Made by a program: the position numbers and the translations under genes. From Trochalopteron elliotii (taxonomy: Eukaryota > Chordata > Aves > Passeriformes > Leiothrichidae), in contig JANPWX010000639.1 in assembly GCA_024734555.1 (NCBI GenBank), forward strand, positions 757,656-821,655: a DNA stretch of 64,000 nucleotides, in the 5' to 3' direction. Position 1 is the stretch's first letter, and every line of letters starts with the position of its first letter. The notes under the pieces are model-generated. The model worked only from the letters and a program-made list of their open reading frames with translations. It did no database searches and was not told where the DNA came from. Positions 12,036 through 23,800 of this stretch are shown piece by piece.

Positions 12036-15000
12036 ACATGCAAATGGTCTGTTTGGCAGAGTACTGAAATGCCACTATCCCGCAGCACAATTAAAAAACC
12101 TAAGGTGAAAAAGTTGTATTGATTCCTCGCTCTCACACCTACACAGGTCTTTTGTGGCCATAGCTATTGAAGGTCTGCCTCTTCAAGGAAATACTTTGTG
12201 CCTGAAATCCATGCTGCCTGAGAGGCACATTTTGTTTCCTCAAAGCTTAGTTCCTCCCACACAAAGCTACAAACATTCCCTAAGTCTTTGGAAATCCCAG
12301 CCTTGGCTTGGCTTTGTAGGGACATTCTTGAGAAGGCTACCATTAAAATGGGGCACTCCCTATTCAGAGACCCAAGCTAGGGCCTGAAGAAGCACAGATC
12401 TCTGTGGCCAGGTGGAGAACTGAATATGACCTCTACCTTTCACACTGCATAAGCACAGCTCTCACGCCACAGTACCATTTTGCTCAGAATATAAAGAAAA
12501 CACATGTCATTTATTCACAGATTTTGCACTAGTAATTTCCCAGAAGCACACTTTGCCCTAGGCACAACAAAATGCATTTTTCCTGCAAAGAGTCAGATGT
12601 GAGCTGAATCACTGGAGATATTTTCTGAATTGCTTACTTTAAAATTACTTCTTTTAACACAGTCACATGTTTTCAAGCCAAATTTTAGGGATGCTTTCTG
12701 AAATTAATTTTAACAGCAAAAGCAAGTTGGTGTGATGTCCATCACTTTCCAGATGAAAAACGGGCTTGCCAGATATGAAATCATGTAACACAGAAGTCTC
12801 TTGCATTTTATAATTTTACAAGCATGCCTGTTTACTGAATCACACCTACATTAAACTGAGGTGCAGAAAGAAAATATACACTTTTTTCACCTCCCATCTA
12901 TCTCATAATTAGGAAAAAAACCTGACGAAATCCACAACCAAATACAAGAAACTACTGAAGATAATCACCCCTCAAACCCCTTGCAGCCCACAGATTTCAC
13001 CAAGAAGAGCCTAACTTTGAGTAATTTTTTTCCCCATGGTTCAGCAGGAAGAATTCAACCAAATGTTCTGGTTTTCTTCCATGTCTGGGCAACTTTCCAG
13101 AACTTCTAAGCCCAAGAGGCAACTTCTAGGTTGCATTCCTTTGTGCTACTCACCTGATTCCTCCTTGATGCCTTTTGCACAAAATACAAAGGCAGTTGCA
13201 ATGAGAGATTCCTTCACTAAAATGGTCCTGCAGTGCTGTCTTTAAGAAATGGAAAAGCTTACAAAGAAATTGAGAAAGAATGACAGTACTCCAGGAATTC
13301 AGAAAACAGTCTCAGAATTTTGCACACTGCACATACACCTACCTTTGTTTTACCATCTGATCCCTCATTTCAAATAACTTCCTCTAGTCAAAAGAGTAGC
13401 AACACCTCCTCCACTGACCAGACAAGAAGGATGTAAAACATCATTCTACCAAGCTTTACCTCCATGTCATCTAGGACCTAATTAGCCCTTATGTGCATAT
13501 CAAAAGTGTAGCATGCACCTGAGATGGCAAAAGTCAGAAACAAGGTCATTACCTTGTTTTTAAAAGGGAGAGGACAACCTAAGAGCTCAAATGAAGATAG
13601 TATGTAAAATCAGTGCTCTACTTTTGAGCACCTCTAGAATTTTTGAATCAGTCAAGACAACCAAAAACCCTGAGACAGCTAAGGAATTTTTTTTCATCTC
13701 ATGATTCATCTACTTTTTTACTCCTCCAGCTTCCTTACCGGGCTTCCATGTGACAGTTTCACTTTTAAAAACTCCTGTTGTCCCAGCTTTCTGTTTACAT
13801 ACCGTATGCCTCAAAACCTTTTCTTATGACGTGAAAAAAAATTACCAACAGAAAAAAGTAATTCCCCTATATTCATTTCCTTCTAAGATTTTTCATCTTA
13901 ATCTTTGTAATGTTTCTCTTCTAATCCAAAACCCTTGAGGCATTTTAGAAGGTAAATGAGTGATTAGAGGCATTCCTGCTGTAATTTATATACCTTGCAA
14001 ACTCTAATTGTTCTGAGCCAAAGATTTCTTTTTTCCTAAAGTGCCAAGTTTAGTAGGTTTCAAGGGGTACAGCAAGATGTATCCAATAGGTCAGATTAAT
14101 AGATTCTGGCCTATCTCTGTGTGTGCTGTGCTTCTTAATTCAAAATATAGACATTTCAGTGATTGGGGAAAAAAATAATACTTTCAATTACTAACTGAAA
14201 AATGCTTTTCATCAAAATGAAAATTATATTTTGAATTTACAAAAACCTTGACCAGCATTTAAGTAATTTCCCTGAAGTCATTTAAGAGGCAAAGATGAAA
14301 GAATACAAATATTAGATCTTCTACTTAGCTATTAAGTTGTAAAGCAAAAAAATTAAAACCAAAAGATAAAATGTATGTTACAGATTCACTGAGTACACAA
14401 TGGAGTAGGACAACATTGGGTTTTCAGTGGCACTTGCTTGGAATGATCCATAAGAGCTCACAGGTAGCTACTTGTGAACAGTAGGATCATTTTAAACTCT
14501 GAAATAATAAAAATCTTCATACTTTGTCATCATGCATCATACATGTGACTAAGGAGAAAACTTCAAGCATGATAAAACCGTGCAAATCAGCAGCACTAGA
14601 TGGTGGCTGTATGGCAAGAAGAAATTAGTTTGCATGGAAATGTTCACATAATTTATGTAGATAAGCACATACTATGTATAGAGACATGAAATATCTCAAA
14701 CTAGCATGCAGGAAATGCAAAGAATTAATGTTTTTGCTATAGGCACAACATACTTTTCTTTCTAACTACTGAGCAGCTGAAATCTTGTTCCCTCAGCCCA
14801 ACATAATTTCATGCTTAATTTACAGGAAGAGAATACCCAATGACTCTCTGAAGGGAGAGAAAATATGGGTAGTATAACAGTACAGGACCTGCTACGCTGC
14901 TGTTTGGCAACCAGAGGGGCCTGTGTAGTTTCTACCCTTCAGTGCATCAGAGTAAGATTCCAGCAAAAACACATGTTAAGGGGGGGAAGGAGGGAGGGCA

Positions 15001-15311
15001 GGGTGTTCAGCTGAATGAACTTACTGTTACCTTTTTTTTTCTAACATAAGTCTTCTTTTTCCTGATACTGTCTGAATTTGAAACATCTAATTTAATACAT
15101 TGAAGGGCCCCGTCTTCCTTTTATTTCCTGTCTGTACTGGAGCAGTCGCCTGTTTCAATTATGACTTTCTCCAGCTCCTACATTTTTCGTGCTCCAGCTG
15201 GCTCAAAGTGCACTTCCTTGGAAGGTAAAATGCACTAACTGTGCTGATCAGAGACTGATAGCTGGAAAGCCACAACATTTAATAGCTGAGCTGATAAGTG
15301 GAGGGGTTCAC
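12036..15311. other. unique AT-rich DNA with one exon-like block
   Basis: Apart from the exon-like block at 13154-13239, no gene, RNA gene or interspersed repeat is recognised. Frames of 60-77 codons are unremarkable. A purine-rich G tract lies near 14980-15000. Confidence 0.5.
13154..13239 (-). other. candidate coding exon, minus strand, 86 bases
   Basis: On the minus strand a pyrimidine-rich tract ending TTTCTTAAAG leads into the block, and the block ends AATCAG followed by GTGAGT, a near-consensus donor. In the frame that leaves one base at each end, all 28 codons are open (starting QHCRTILVKES, ending KGIKEES). Stops occur immediately outside: TAA just upstream of the acceptor AG, and TAG within seven bases after the donor. 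A second frame is also open, so openness alone is weak evidence. I do not recognise the peptide. It could be a decoy exon; conservation or a spliced read is needed. Confidence 0.3.
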
Positions 15312-15336
15312 AAAAAAAAAAAAAAAAAAAAAAAAA
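15312..15336 (+). repeat. A25 homopolymer
   Basis: Twenty-five consecutive A. No retroposon body, target-site duplication or polyadenylation signal is recognisable upstream, so origin as a retroposed poly-A tail is only a possibility. Confidence 0.95.
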
Positions 15337-15413
15337 GCACCAACCTCACTAACAAAATTTTGAACTGAAACAAAAGGATATTATATAGCTGCATGTTCAA
15401 TTAAGACCCCATT

Positions 15414-15463
15414 TTATATATATACATATACATATGTATCTATATATACACATACATATAAAC
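15414..15463. repeat. (TA)/(CATA) low-complexity tract
   Basis: Fifty bases of alternating pyrimidine-purine sequence mixing TATA and CATA units with an embedded CATATG. Ordinary imperfect microsatellite. Confidence 0.85.
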
Positions 15464-15559
15464 ATAGAACTGCAGACTGCTTACATAAATTCATACTTTT
15501 ATGGTAAATTTCATCCACTTCTATGCATGTGTGTTAAATGTTTCTTTCCTGCTTTTCAG

Positions 15560-15712
15560 TCAGTTAGTGCTGACTGGGGACTAACTCAGTGCAATTATTT
15601 CAAAGAACAGGACTGTGGGATTGATATGGCACTAGTGCAAAACCCTGTCCAGCTAAAAATAAGATTGTTTTGTAGTCAAGATGGAGGGGAAAAAAAGGTC
15701 TCTGAGCTGTAA
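15560..15712 (+). other. candidate terminal exon (50 open codons then stop)
   Basis: A strong acceptor (TTTCTTTCCTGCTTTTCAG) is followed in phase 0 by 50 open codons starting SVSADWGLTQCNYFKEQD and ending KKVSEL before TAA. The frame also runs upstream through the tract to an ATG at 15434, across the CATA microsatellite, so openness is partly compositional. No domain is recognised and no clear polyadenylation signal follows closely. Possible last exon of a non-coding or coding transcript, or a decoy. Confidence 0.15.
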
Positions 15713-16049
15713 ACACTAGTGAATGTATTTTTTTCTGCTTTATGAAAACCACAAATCTTTTTTTTCCCTTTTCCTTCTTACTCATAGGGCAGTTTAATTA
15801 CAGTTTAATCTCTTTCAGTAAGTACCCCTTGAGACTTTATTGTCAAAGTACTGTATTATCAAGGCTACAGCTACAATTTACTGCAGTAGGTGGGGGCTCC
15901 CTTTAGAAAGGCCAGAAGGTACTAAAGAAGTCAAAAGAAAAAAATAAAGAAAATAGAAAAGGAGTAGTTCAGTTACTCTATTATTAACTAACAGTGCAAA
16001 GCTTTACTGGACCCTAGAGGTCCTAGTTCAATAATTAGAGAAACTCTGT

Positions 16050-16230
16050 AAAGGCGACGGCCAACACTCCCCCTCTGTAACACAGAGCTTGCGTCAGTAA
16101 ATCTGAATGAAAACGTGAAGGTAACAGAGTTGTTCAGTGCTCCATTTGCTGTGGCACCTCGGGAACATGGGCTTGGGGAGGCAGGGAAAAGACGTTAATG
16201 GAGCGTGTTGCGAGGTGTGAAATGCGAAGC
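16050..16230. promoter_or_regulatory. local CpG cluster, candidate regulatory element
   Basis: Nine CpG dinucleotides fall between 16054 and 16225, about one per 19 bases, in a window where CpG is otherwise rare. No microsatellite or known repeat explains them. Retained CpG in a CpG-depleted background suggests DNA kept unmethylated in the germ line, as at small promoters or enhancers, or sequence under constraint. No TATA box or initiator stands out. Confidence 0.35.
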
Positions 16231-16239
16231 AGAGATGTG

Positions 16240-16430
16240 TTGGTTTACAGGGCAATATTGAAAATAAGCAGGAACTAGTAATTTAAATTAAAAAATAATC
16301 TACAGATCTTTGCCAGCTTTGTTTTTAAATGAGCTTGAAGGTATTTCTCCAAGATATGAGAATGACTTTGTGCGTAGAAAACCAAACTTAATTCAAGCTA
16401 GCAATGCAGAGGATGTTGCATCAGCTATTT
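16240..16430. promoter_or_regulatory. candidate conserved non-coding element
   Basis: Directly right of the CpG cluster lies repeat-free AT-rich sequence with AATTTAAATTAAAAAATAAT and several TAAT-type words, typical in texture for vertebrate enhancer cores. Judged by appearance only. Confidence 0.25.
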
Positions 16431-16538
16431 TCTTCTGCTGTTTATACTGGTGCAAGTATTAAGAAACAAATGCAACTGAGAAGAGAAACAGTCCAGTATG
16501 AAATTGCTCATGTCATTGAGGAGAGCACAGCTACCTGA
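16404..16538 (+). other. candidate small ORF, 44 codons
   Basis: ATG at 16404 has G at -3 and opens a 44-codon frame ending at TGA 16536-16538. The product starts MQRMLHQLFSSAV and ends IAHVIEESTAT; the second half (KKQMQLRRETVQYEIAH) is charged and could be helical. Ten bases after the stop, TTTCAG is followed by GTATGG, a donor-like site, so the frame could sit in a spliced transcript starting at the CpG cluster. A 44-codon frame is well within chance; the position next to CpG-rich DNA is the reason to list it. Confidence 0.15.
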
Positions 16539-17351
16539 TCTTTCAGGTATGGTTTAATTGTATGTTTGCATAGGCAATCAAATTATAACCCATGCACACA
16601 GGACATAAACACCGTGTAGTGAAATCTAAGTGATGCATTACTAACATTCAGGAATGATATTTTTCGATTAATTTTTGGTTAAAAAGCCCAGCTCTACCTT
16701 CCCCTGTCTGCTCTCTCACAAGTGTTTACTGCACATGGCAGGAACTTGTTGCCAAGCGCACAGATATGATACGGTATGTAGATAGTGACCTAAAGGGAAT
16801 ATTTATTTCTGTGCAGTGTAGTAGGTTATGGTTACAGCTATCAAGCTGTTTCAGTCACTGATTTATTCACCCAGAAGAATAGAAACAATATTTTCCTAAA
16901 TCTGTTTCCTATTAACTTTTCCTCCCCCTTGCCACGGCCACCCCCCTTCAAGATTCCTAAAATGGATGAAGTCTCTTCTTTTCTCAGCCACAAACCAAGG
17001 TATACTGTATATAAGAATTCCCTCATCCTTGAGGCGATGATCAAGGAACAGGATATCCTGGTTAATACTAATGCAGGAAGAAGGTTCGCTCATTCTCACA
17101 GACTTTTCAACCCAGCGGTGCCTTCTGAATCAGCCTAAGGCATGCCTTCCTTTTTGTCTCTGGGAAGGAAAAAAAAAGGGGGGGAGGGGGGGCATAGGGA
17201 TTATTTTAAAAGCTAAATCTGCCATGTGACAAGGTAGAATGGCAGTGCAAACCCATGCTGTGTGACAGGACACACCAGATTTGACGACAGCAAGGAGACA
17301 CATTGTGGGTGCTGCCTGTTTCCTAAGACACACATGGATAGGTATGGTGCC
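16539..17351. other. unique DNA with A/G homopolymer tract
   Basis: No gene recognised. An A9 run followed by a G-rich run (17169-17192) is the only repeat before the CR1 fragment. Confidence 0.55.
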
Positions 17352-17520
17352 TGATCCCTGAAAGTGCTGAAGGCCAGGCTGGATGGGGCTCTGAGCAACC
17401 TGGTCTAGTGGAAGGTTCCCTACCCATGGCAGTGGAGATGAAACTAGAGGATCTCTAAGGTCCCTTCTAACCCAAGTCATTCCACAATTGCACGATTCTT
17501 TTGATTGTATGACTCTATGG
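17352..17520 (+). mobile_element. CR1 LINE, 3'-terminal fragment
   Basis: The segment matches the end of avian CR1 elements: GTGCTGAAGGCCAGGCTGGA, 'GAGCAACCTGGTCTAGTGGA', 'CCCATGGCAG', then 'AGGTCCCTTCTAACCC' and a decayed tail of ATTCTATG-like octamers (GATTCTTTTGATTGTATGA). Only the last ~170 bases, covering the end of ORF2 and the short 3' UTR, survive, which is the usual 5' truncation of this family. Sequence change from the consensus is modest, so it is younger than the copies at 53-56 kb. Confidence 0.92.
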
Positions 17521-20500
17521 TGCTGCCAGAGCCTGCACCACTTCTGGAGAGAACTGCATCTTGATGAAAATACTGCTTAAAGTAATAACAGCAGCCATGA
17601 CAACAGGAGATGTTCCAATATCTGGCTGCAGAATGTGGAGAAGCAACCAAATAACCTTCAACTGTGGGTGACCAAAAAAAAAACCCCCAAAAAACGCCTA
17701 AAAAACCCGCCCACAAAAACAACACATAGAAACAGTAGAACATTTTCTAGTCCCTCTGCTACTTTTCACACACACAGAATTGTCCTCTTAAGAACCGAAA
17801 AGCAATCCATACAAAGACAACTCAGTGGTACAAACCAGTGCAAACTATCCATTTTAACACATGCAAACACGTACCTTACATTTCAATATCCACTATCTTC
17901 TTGTTTTCTCACTTCTGTTAAATTGCCATCAATTAACATAGATGTTGAGGAGATAAGGTTTTTAATAACTGCCTTTATTTCCCAAAGTAAATAGTCATGC
18001 CAGTAGCACAACACCTTGTTGTTTTAATTCATTTAAAGGCATTATGCAAATAGTAAGATCTAATCAAGTGACAAACAGTGTTAGCCACATGAATAACTGA
18101 GCAGCTTTTGGTCTTACTCCTCTTTAACACAGATGATGCAGGGGGGCTTTGGTTATGCTTGTTTTATATGGGTATAATCTCATTAATTGAAAGGGAAATA
18201 ATCCTGATTTATATCCATATGAATCATGAGGGCAATAAGAACCACAATCATTTAGGCATTATAGAAAACCAAAACACCAAAAAAACAACAGAGAAGTTTT
18301 TCCTCCTAGATACAAATCACTGTGAAAGAAATTAAGCCAAACTTATTTACCTATACACACAGCTATGAACCCATGCAATGAGATTATATTAATTCTCTAT
18401 AGTGTTGCAAGACTTCCTTCTAGTGAGCCAAACAGCTCCATTATGAGAATGTAGTCAAGGTGAGAAAGGAATTAAACTTCCACAATCAGTTCAGAAACGT
18501 GCTGAATTCATTCTTGCTTATCTCAGGATGATTTTGCACTAGTAATTTTTTTCCCCCTCAATGTTATTTTCCAAGGTTTTTTTTATGCTGATGTAAGCCA
18601 TTAATATTTTGGACATTTTCTACACTGCCTAGGCCTACTAAAAACCATGCCTCATAAAATGAGGATTTAAATCTTCCCAGAATAAATGCATTTTATTTCT
18701 CAACCTGCCCCCCACCCCTTCCCCACCCAAGGTTTTTACTATAAATGGCTGGTAACAGCTCAGTCGAGTGCATAAAAGCAATTGAATAAATAAAACTATG
18801 AAGTAAGTGTAAAATATTAGTGTCCAGACATGCAAGATGTATGCAGGTACTACGAAACTTCCACAGCTGTATATGCCTGGAACTCATGCGGTGCCACAGG
18901 TTTAACAGGGCCCGCTACCAATAAGAGTTTTATTTGCTTAATAAATTACATTCAAAAGCACAATAGTCCGGGCTCTTAGCTGTAAAATTGCCAAATATTG
19001 TCAGTGATTGCTCTCTGGTTATAAATAGTAAAATAATGTACAGCTCATTAGATTTTTGATTCCCTATGCAATTCTCTCTAACCATTACTCAGAAACATAT
19101 AAAAAGCAACTCTACATGACATTTTATAGAGGTTATAAATTGCTATGAGGAGATGACATGGGATAAATCTGTAGGCAGGGTGAAAGGGACTCAGCCAAAC
19201 CAAATGTGTAAATTAAGAGTTCGGGCAAAGTGTAGGGCTATATGAAACAATACTGAAACCATAAAGACAGACGGATAAGGATTAACTGCAGCAAAAAGGT
19301 TTACACTGATGGAAAAAACACCAATAGACCTCTCTGCTGAAGACAGGTAGGTTAGCTGTGCCTGGTAGTATACAGAAGTCTTAAAATACAACCCACTTCA
19401 AGTAACTTTAATGTTCAAAGTAAGATTAATTAAACCTGGAGAAGCTTTGTGCAAAAGCCATCTCACTTACATAAGACAAAACTGCAGGATTTTCTATTTA
19501 CTTTTCAAGATGAGTCTTGGCAGCTCTACAATAATTTTACTGGTCCATAGGGAAGATAGTTGTTACACTGGACAACGTTCCCAGAAAATTAAAGAAGTTC
19601 CTTGTTTCTTTTTAAATATAAGATGTAATCTTTTTAAAAGACACACATAACAATGATTTTATTATTATGCATTTACATACTTAATCAACATATGAAAAAA
19701 TACTTTGAAATTTCCCAACACGGACTTACAGGACCCATCACAGTATTTCCTTTTAGTATTTGGAAATCAGGCAGAGAAGCTTTTCTTTCAGTGCACATCT
19801 CAGTCTCCCTGAGTGACAATAATATCCAGAGAATACTGAACAGCAATTCTTGCAGTCTTGCAAAATTCTGGGTGCTTTTCACAGGCTAGAATTGCCTCAG
19901 CTTCCTGGATGAAATCCTGAGCCTGTGCTCATGTTCTCACATGTGAACAGAGGTCAAATTCAGGAGGGGCATCCATAAGGGACATGTCTGTAAGGTCCAA
20001 CAGGAATAGGGTCTCACCGTAACGTCAAGGCACTCACATCAAGCCAAGCACTGAGGCTTGTGTATTTGCTTCTCACTGGATATTAAACTGAGTTACTGAA
20101 ATGCAAAACTTCCCAGAGTAGCAACTCTATTGTCTCCCATGCTTTTCAGAGACACTTTCAAAAGAAAAGGTTTTTCCTTCTCTACATGTACAGTATTAAA
20201 GCCCTTTTGCTAGGGCTGAAATTAGCACTTTCTGTTCAAATTGCTCCATGTCCTCAGTGCTATTCAATAAATGTGAACCTGAACATCTTGATATATGTAT
20301 TTCACTGCTTGGACAGCATCTAGCAAGCATCTTTCCGCTATGAAATGTAGCAACTCTTTTGGACAAAAACCACGGTGGAAAACTGGAAGATATTTTGACA
20401 ACCTCATACAAAATAAAAGAGTTCACCAACTTAGATTATTACAGCTGTAGTAGAATGAGAATAAAGCAAGATAAAGTTTTTAGGGAGAAGCTATAGATTT

Positions 20501-20580
20501 TACACAGCCAAATTATTCAATCTGAAAAAAAAAAATATTAAGAAGGCCCAGGAAACATGTTGCCAGTGCAGCTGCAGCAG
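17521..20580. other. unique AT-rich DNA with a possible conserved element
   Basis: No gene recognised. A/C-rich low-complexity sequence occupies about 17672-17725. The remainder is unique and AT-rich; the stretch at 18900-19085 is listed separately as a possible conserved non-coding element. Confidence 0.5.
18900..19085. promoter_or_regulatory. candidate conserved non-coding element
   Basis: Repeat-free sequence with dense AT-rich transcription-factor-like words (GCTTAATAAATTACATT, TTGCCAAATATTGTCAGTGA, TATGCAATT) and a CpG in CCGGGCTC. Texture only, conservation untested. Confidence 0.25.
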
Positions 20581-20820
20581 CAGGGTAGCCCAGTGGCAGA
20601 ACAACAGGCTGAATGTCAGGAGACTTTGTTCTATGTGTAGCTCTGCCATGATTTGACCTTTGGTACCTCTACAACCATTCTGTCTTTCATCTTTTATCTG
20701 GCCTGTCTATAACAGATTGACAGTCCTTTGGGGCAGAGTCTACTCTCTTCCTACATATTTGTGTAGTGCCTGACACAAAGGAATCCCAATCTGCTTTTAG
20801 CACTGTGCAAACACACAACT
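20581..20820 (+). mobile_element. MIR-type SINE, nearly full length
   Basis: The order of parts is that of the amniote MIR family: a tRNA-derived head with GTAGCCCAGTGGCAGAACA (A-box-like) and GTCAGGAGAC; the core with AGCTCTGCCATGATTTGACC; and a 3' tail with CTATAACAGATTGACAGTCC, TTTGGGGCAGAGTCTACTCTC, TTTGTGTAGTGCCTGACACA and CCCAATCTG. The tail corresponds to the widely shared amniote LINE/SINE end 'TAGATTGTAAGCTCTTTGGGGCAGGGACTG'. The A and B boxes are degenerate, so Pol III activity is not expected. Identified from memory of the family, not by database search. Confidence 0.75.
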
Positions 20821-23800
20821 GAAAATGCAGCTTCTTCCTCTGGGACCTTGCAATCTCAGCCAAGAGACAACAGAGAGATACATCAAACAGATGAAAGACA
20901 CAAGTTAGTGCTGCAAGTGGTCTGTCTGAAAAGGAGAAGCTGGTTTGCTTTGCAAAATATGGCTTTTGCCTGATTCTGAAGGCCACCATTAAAACTCTCT
21001 GAACCCTCCACCAGTGGCCATTTTTCTATACTCTCTAAGTGAAAACAAACCAACTTTATGATAGAATAAATGGAAGTTTTTCGCAGAAGATTTTTTATTG
21101 CTTATAAATTTGCATCGTGGAACTTCAAACTGAAAATGGGATTTATTTGGTCTTTTTCTGTTTGAGCAGTATAGTTCCAGTTGATGGTTGTCTTCATCTG
21201 TTGTCTCCTAGATCTAATCTGAGAAGAGACTATCCTGCTGTTGTACACATACCGTGCCCAGACATGCAAGATCCTGGACTGGGAGGCTGGGAGACAGGTC
21301 CCAAAATGCCACCACAACATAAAAAGGCAATAATTTATGAAAAAGCTCAGTGAAATACCAACCACCATTTTTGTTCATACACATATGATAGGGGAACTAG
21401 ATTTGTGTCATCTGAAAACATTTGAAGCATTTGAATTCCCTAAGAGCTACAATGGTTATCTATAGAAGTCTAGCAAATCTGAGATACCTGACAAAGGAAA
21501 TTATGTGGAATGCATGACACATTTATTCTAAGAAAAAAAAAAACCCTGGAGAAATATCTGGTGTGAGCTGGGACATTTCCTATGCTCGTACACATGCCAT
21601 GAATCCCAACTGAGTCAAGGGCAGCAGTAAAGGCATTTCCGAGGGAAGAATTTTGCAACCTCCTAGTCAGCTAATTTTCCTTTTTCCATGTTCGAATGAA
21701 TTGGGTCCTGCCACTCTAAGATCTCAAAAAATCAGGGCCTTGTAGAACTTGTTAACTGATGTCTCTCTCATTCATGAAAAGTATAATCTGCTGGGCCAGT
21801 AAAGAGCTATAAATATAATTTTACCCTGCTTCTTTTTCATATTCCTGGCTCCTGGCCACCTGGATTTGAATAAATCCATCACCGGAAGATTCCACATGTT
21901 TGCTATTTGAGCAAACATCTGTTGGTTAAGCTGCTGCTCCCTTGGGAGTATGGCCTGGCTGTTCCACCAGTCAGTTTGGTGGCTTGGTTTCCCTTGTATG
22001 CAAATGCACGCAGTTTTTATGAGCTCATTCCTTTTCTCTCCAGCTATGGCAGAAGCCACATCACGCTCTGATGTAAGCCCAAATGCTTAGCTCAGTCCTA
22101 CAACTCCTTTGCAGGACTGCTAGCTTGCTGATTGTCCTGTTAAGGATTTCACTGACAATTATTTTTTTTAACAAATATTTTCTGAAGGATTTACTCTTTT
22201 TTAATGCCAAAGAATAGCCTAGACCCGAAGTCATTCTGTCAACATGATGATTTAAAAAAAATATTTTAAATCGATTATATGTAACTGAGTACCACAGGAA
22301 GTGTACCTTCATGACTGCTCCTAAGTTCTTGCTTCCCTCTTCTGTTACTCCACTTCTCCACCTTCCCTTTTGATTCACTTGAGGCTTCTCGCCCTTTTTA
22401 TCCTTCTGCTCCTTCCTTTGCTTTTCTTGTAGCCTAGGCTCTCATTAACCATCTCCCACCATCTAAAATGATTGGTAAGGGTTGATTACAAAATCAACAG
22501 TTGTACAACAAATCTCAAATGAAACACACACAAACACATGTGTCTTTTTGAGCTATTGCTTCAGGCAGTTTGCAGACCCAAAAAGACAGGGTGGAATTGG
22601 TTGTAGGCTGTGCATTCATGAGTCATATCAGTGGTCTAGACATCATTGCTTTAAAACTTTCCTCTGAGGATTCAGCTGTCTATGAATGAAGTTAGTCGCT
22701 GTATATATGGCAACATCAGGCAGACATAGCACAAAGGCTTGTACTATGGTAAAAAGGAGAGAATCCAGTGAGAAGAAAATGTTAATTTTATTCTTCAAAC
22801 TGATTCTGTCCTCTCTTTTATCAAATAATCAACACCTACTGTCAACATGCAGTTTCTTCTCCTATCCATTCTATCTTTTTCACATATGCCTGCCCATTTG
22901 AGAAAGTTCTTGTGCAGAGAATTATGACCAAGCTTCTAAGGATGAAATACCTACAGCATCCTATTTCAGACAATGGATCCTCAACCTCCCATTACCCAGC
23001 ATGATTTTCAGGTTTAGAAACATGCTGGAATATTTGCTCATTACAACTGGTTTGGAAGTACCACAAGTGTCTTAAGAAAAGTTTTTAAAAATACATTTTC
23101 CTTCTCTTAGTGTAGCAATGCTGGTTATTGTCATTTCAAGGCAAAAAATGATGAGTTCTTTTGCAGAGCTGCTTCTGTTTTATTTTAAAAAGCAATGATG
23201 GTCCCCTTCTGAAGACATTTGGAAGGGAGGAGTCTTCACAACGGGAATCCCCAAGGGTCCTCAGATCAACCTGCATTGGAGCAGTCACAAGATAAAGGCC
23301 AGAAGCACTGAATGCAGAATTCGCCCCGTCAATCAGTTTATCTAAAAAACCTCTTACTGGAGTTTGAGAAGGCCAAAGAGTAAGATTTTATCACTGTGCA
23401 AGAACTACTTTTCTGTTTGTAAGTTTTTTTGTAGCAGAGAAAAATGTGAAGGAAAGTAAACCATGTAACTTCAGTTTCCCTTTTAATTTTTCATCTACTT
23501 TCAAAACTTTAGTTTCTGGATTTTGCAGAAGAGAATAGAAAACAAAGTAAAAAAATTCCATCATCTGTTGACTCACATTTCTTCCAGCTATCAGAAGACA
23601 TTTGCTAGTAGCCTGGAAAAGGAAGCCTGTGTATCTGTATGAATACTGAAGGAAAAATCTCTAAGACGTGTATCCCTTTGAGAAGGATACTTCCCCACAT
23701 GCTCCTTTAGACACATGACCTAATTTGCTGTTCAGCAGGGAGGGAGCTGCATCCAGCTTCAACTAATGTCTGCTTGTCACAGTTTTCATACAAGGAGCCA

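Noticed and set aside
15312..15336. A25 run considered as the tail of a processed pseudogene
   Set aside because: No coding similarity, no polyadenylation signal at the expected distance and no flanking duplication.
22433..22474. 42-base block between a superb acceptor and a GTAAGG donor
   Set aside because: Stops in all three frames. Could only be a non-coding exon; without reads it is not distinguishable from a decoy.
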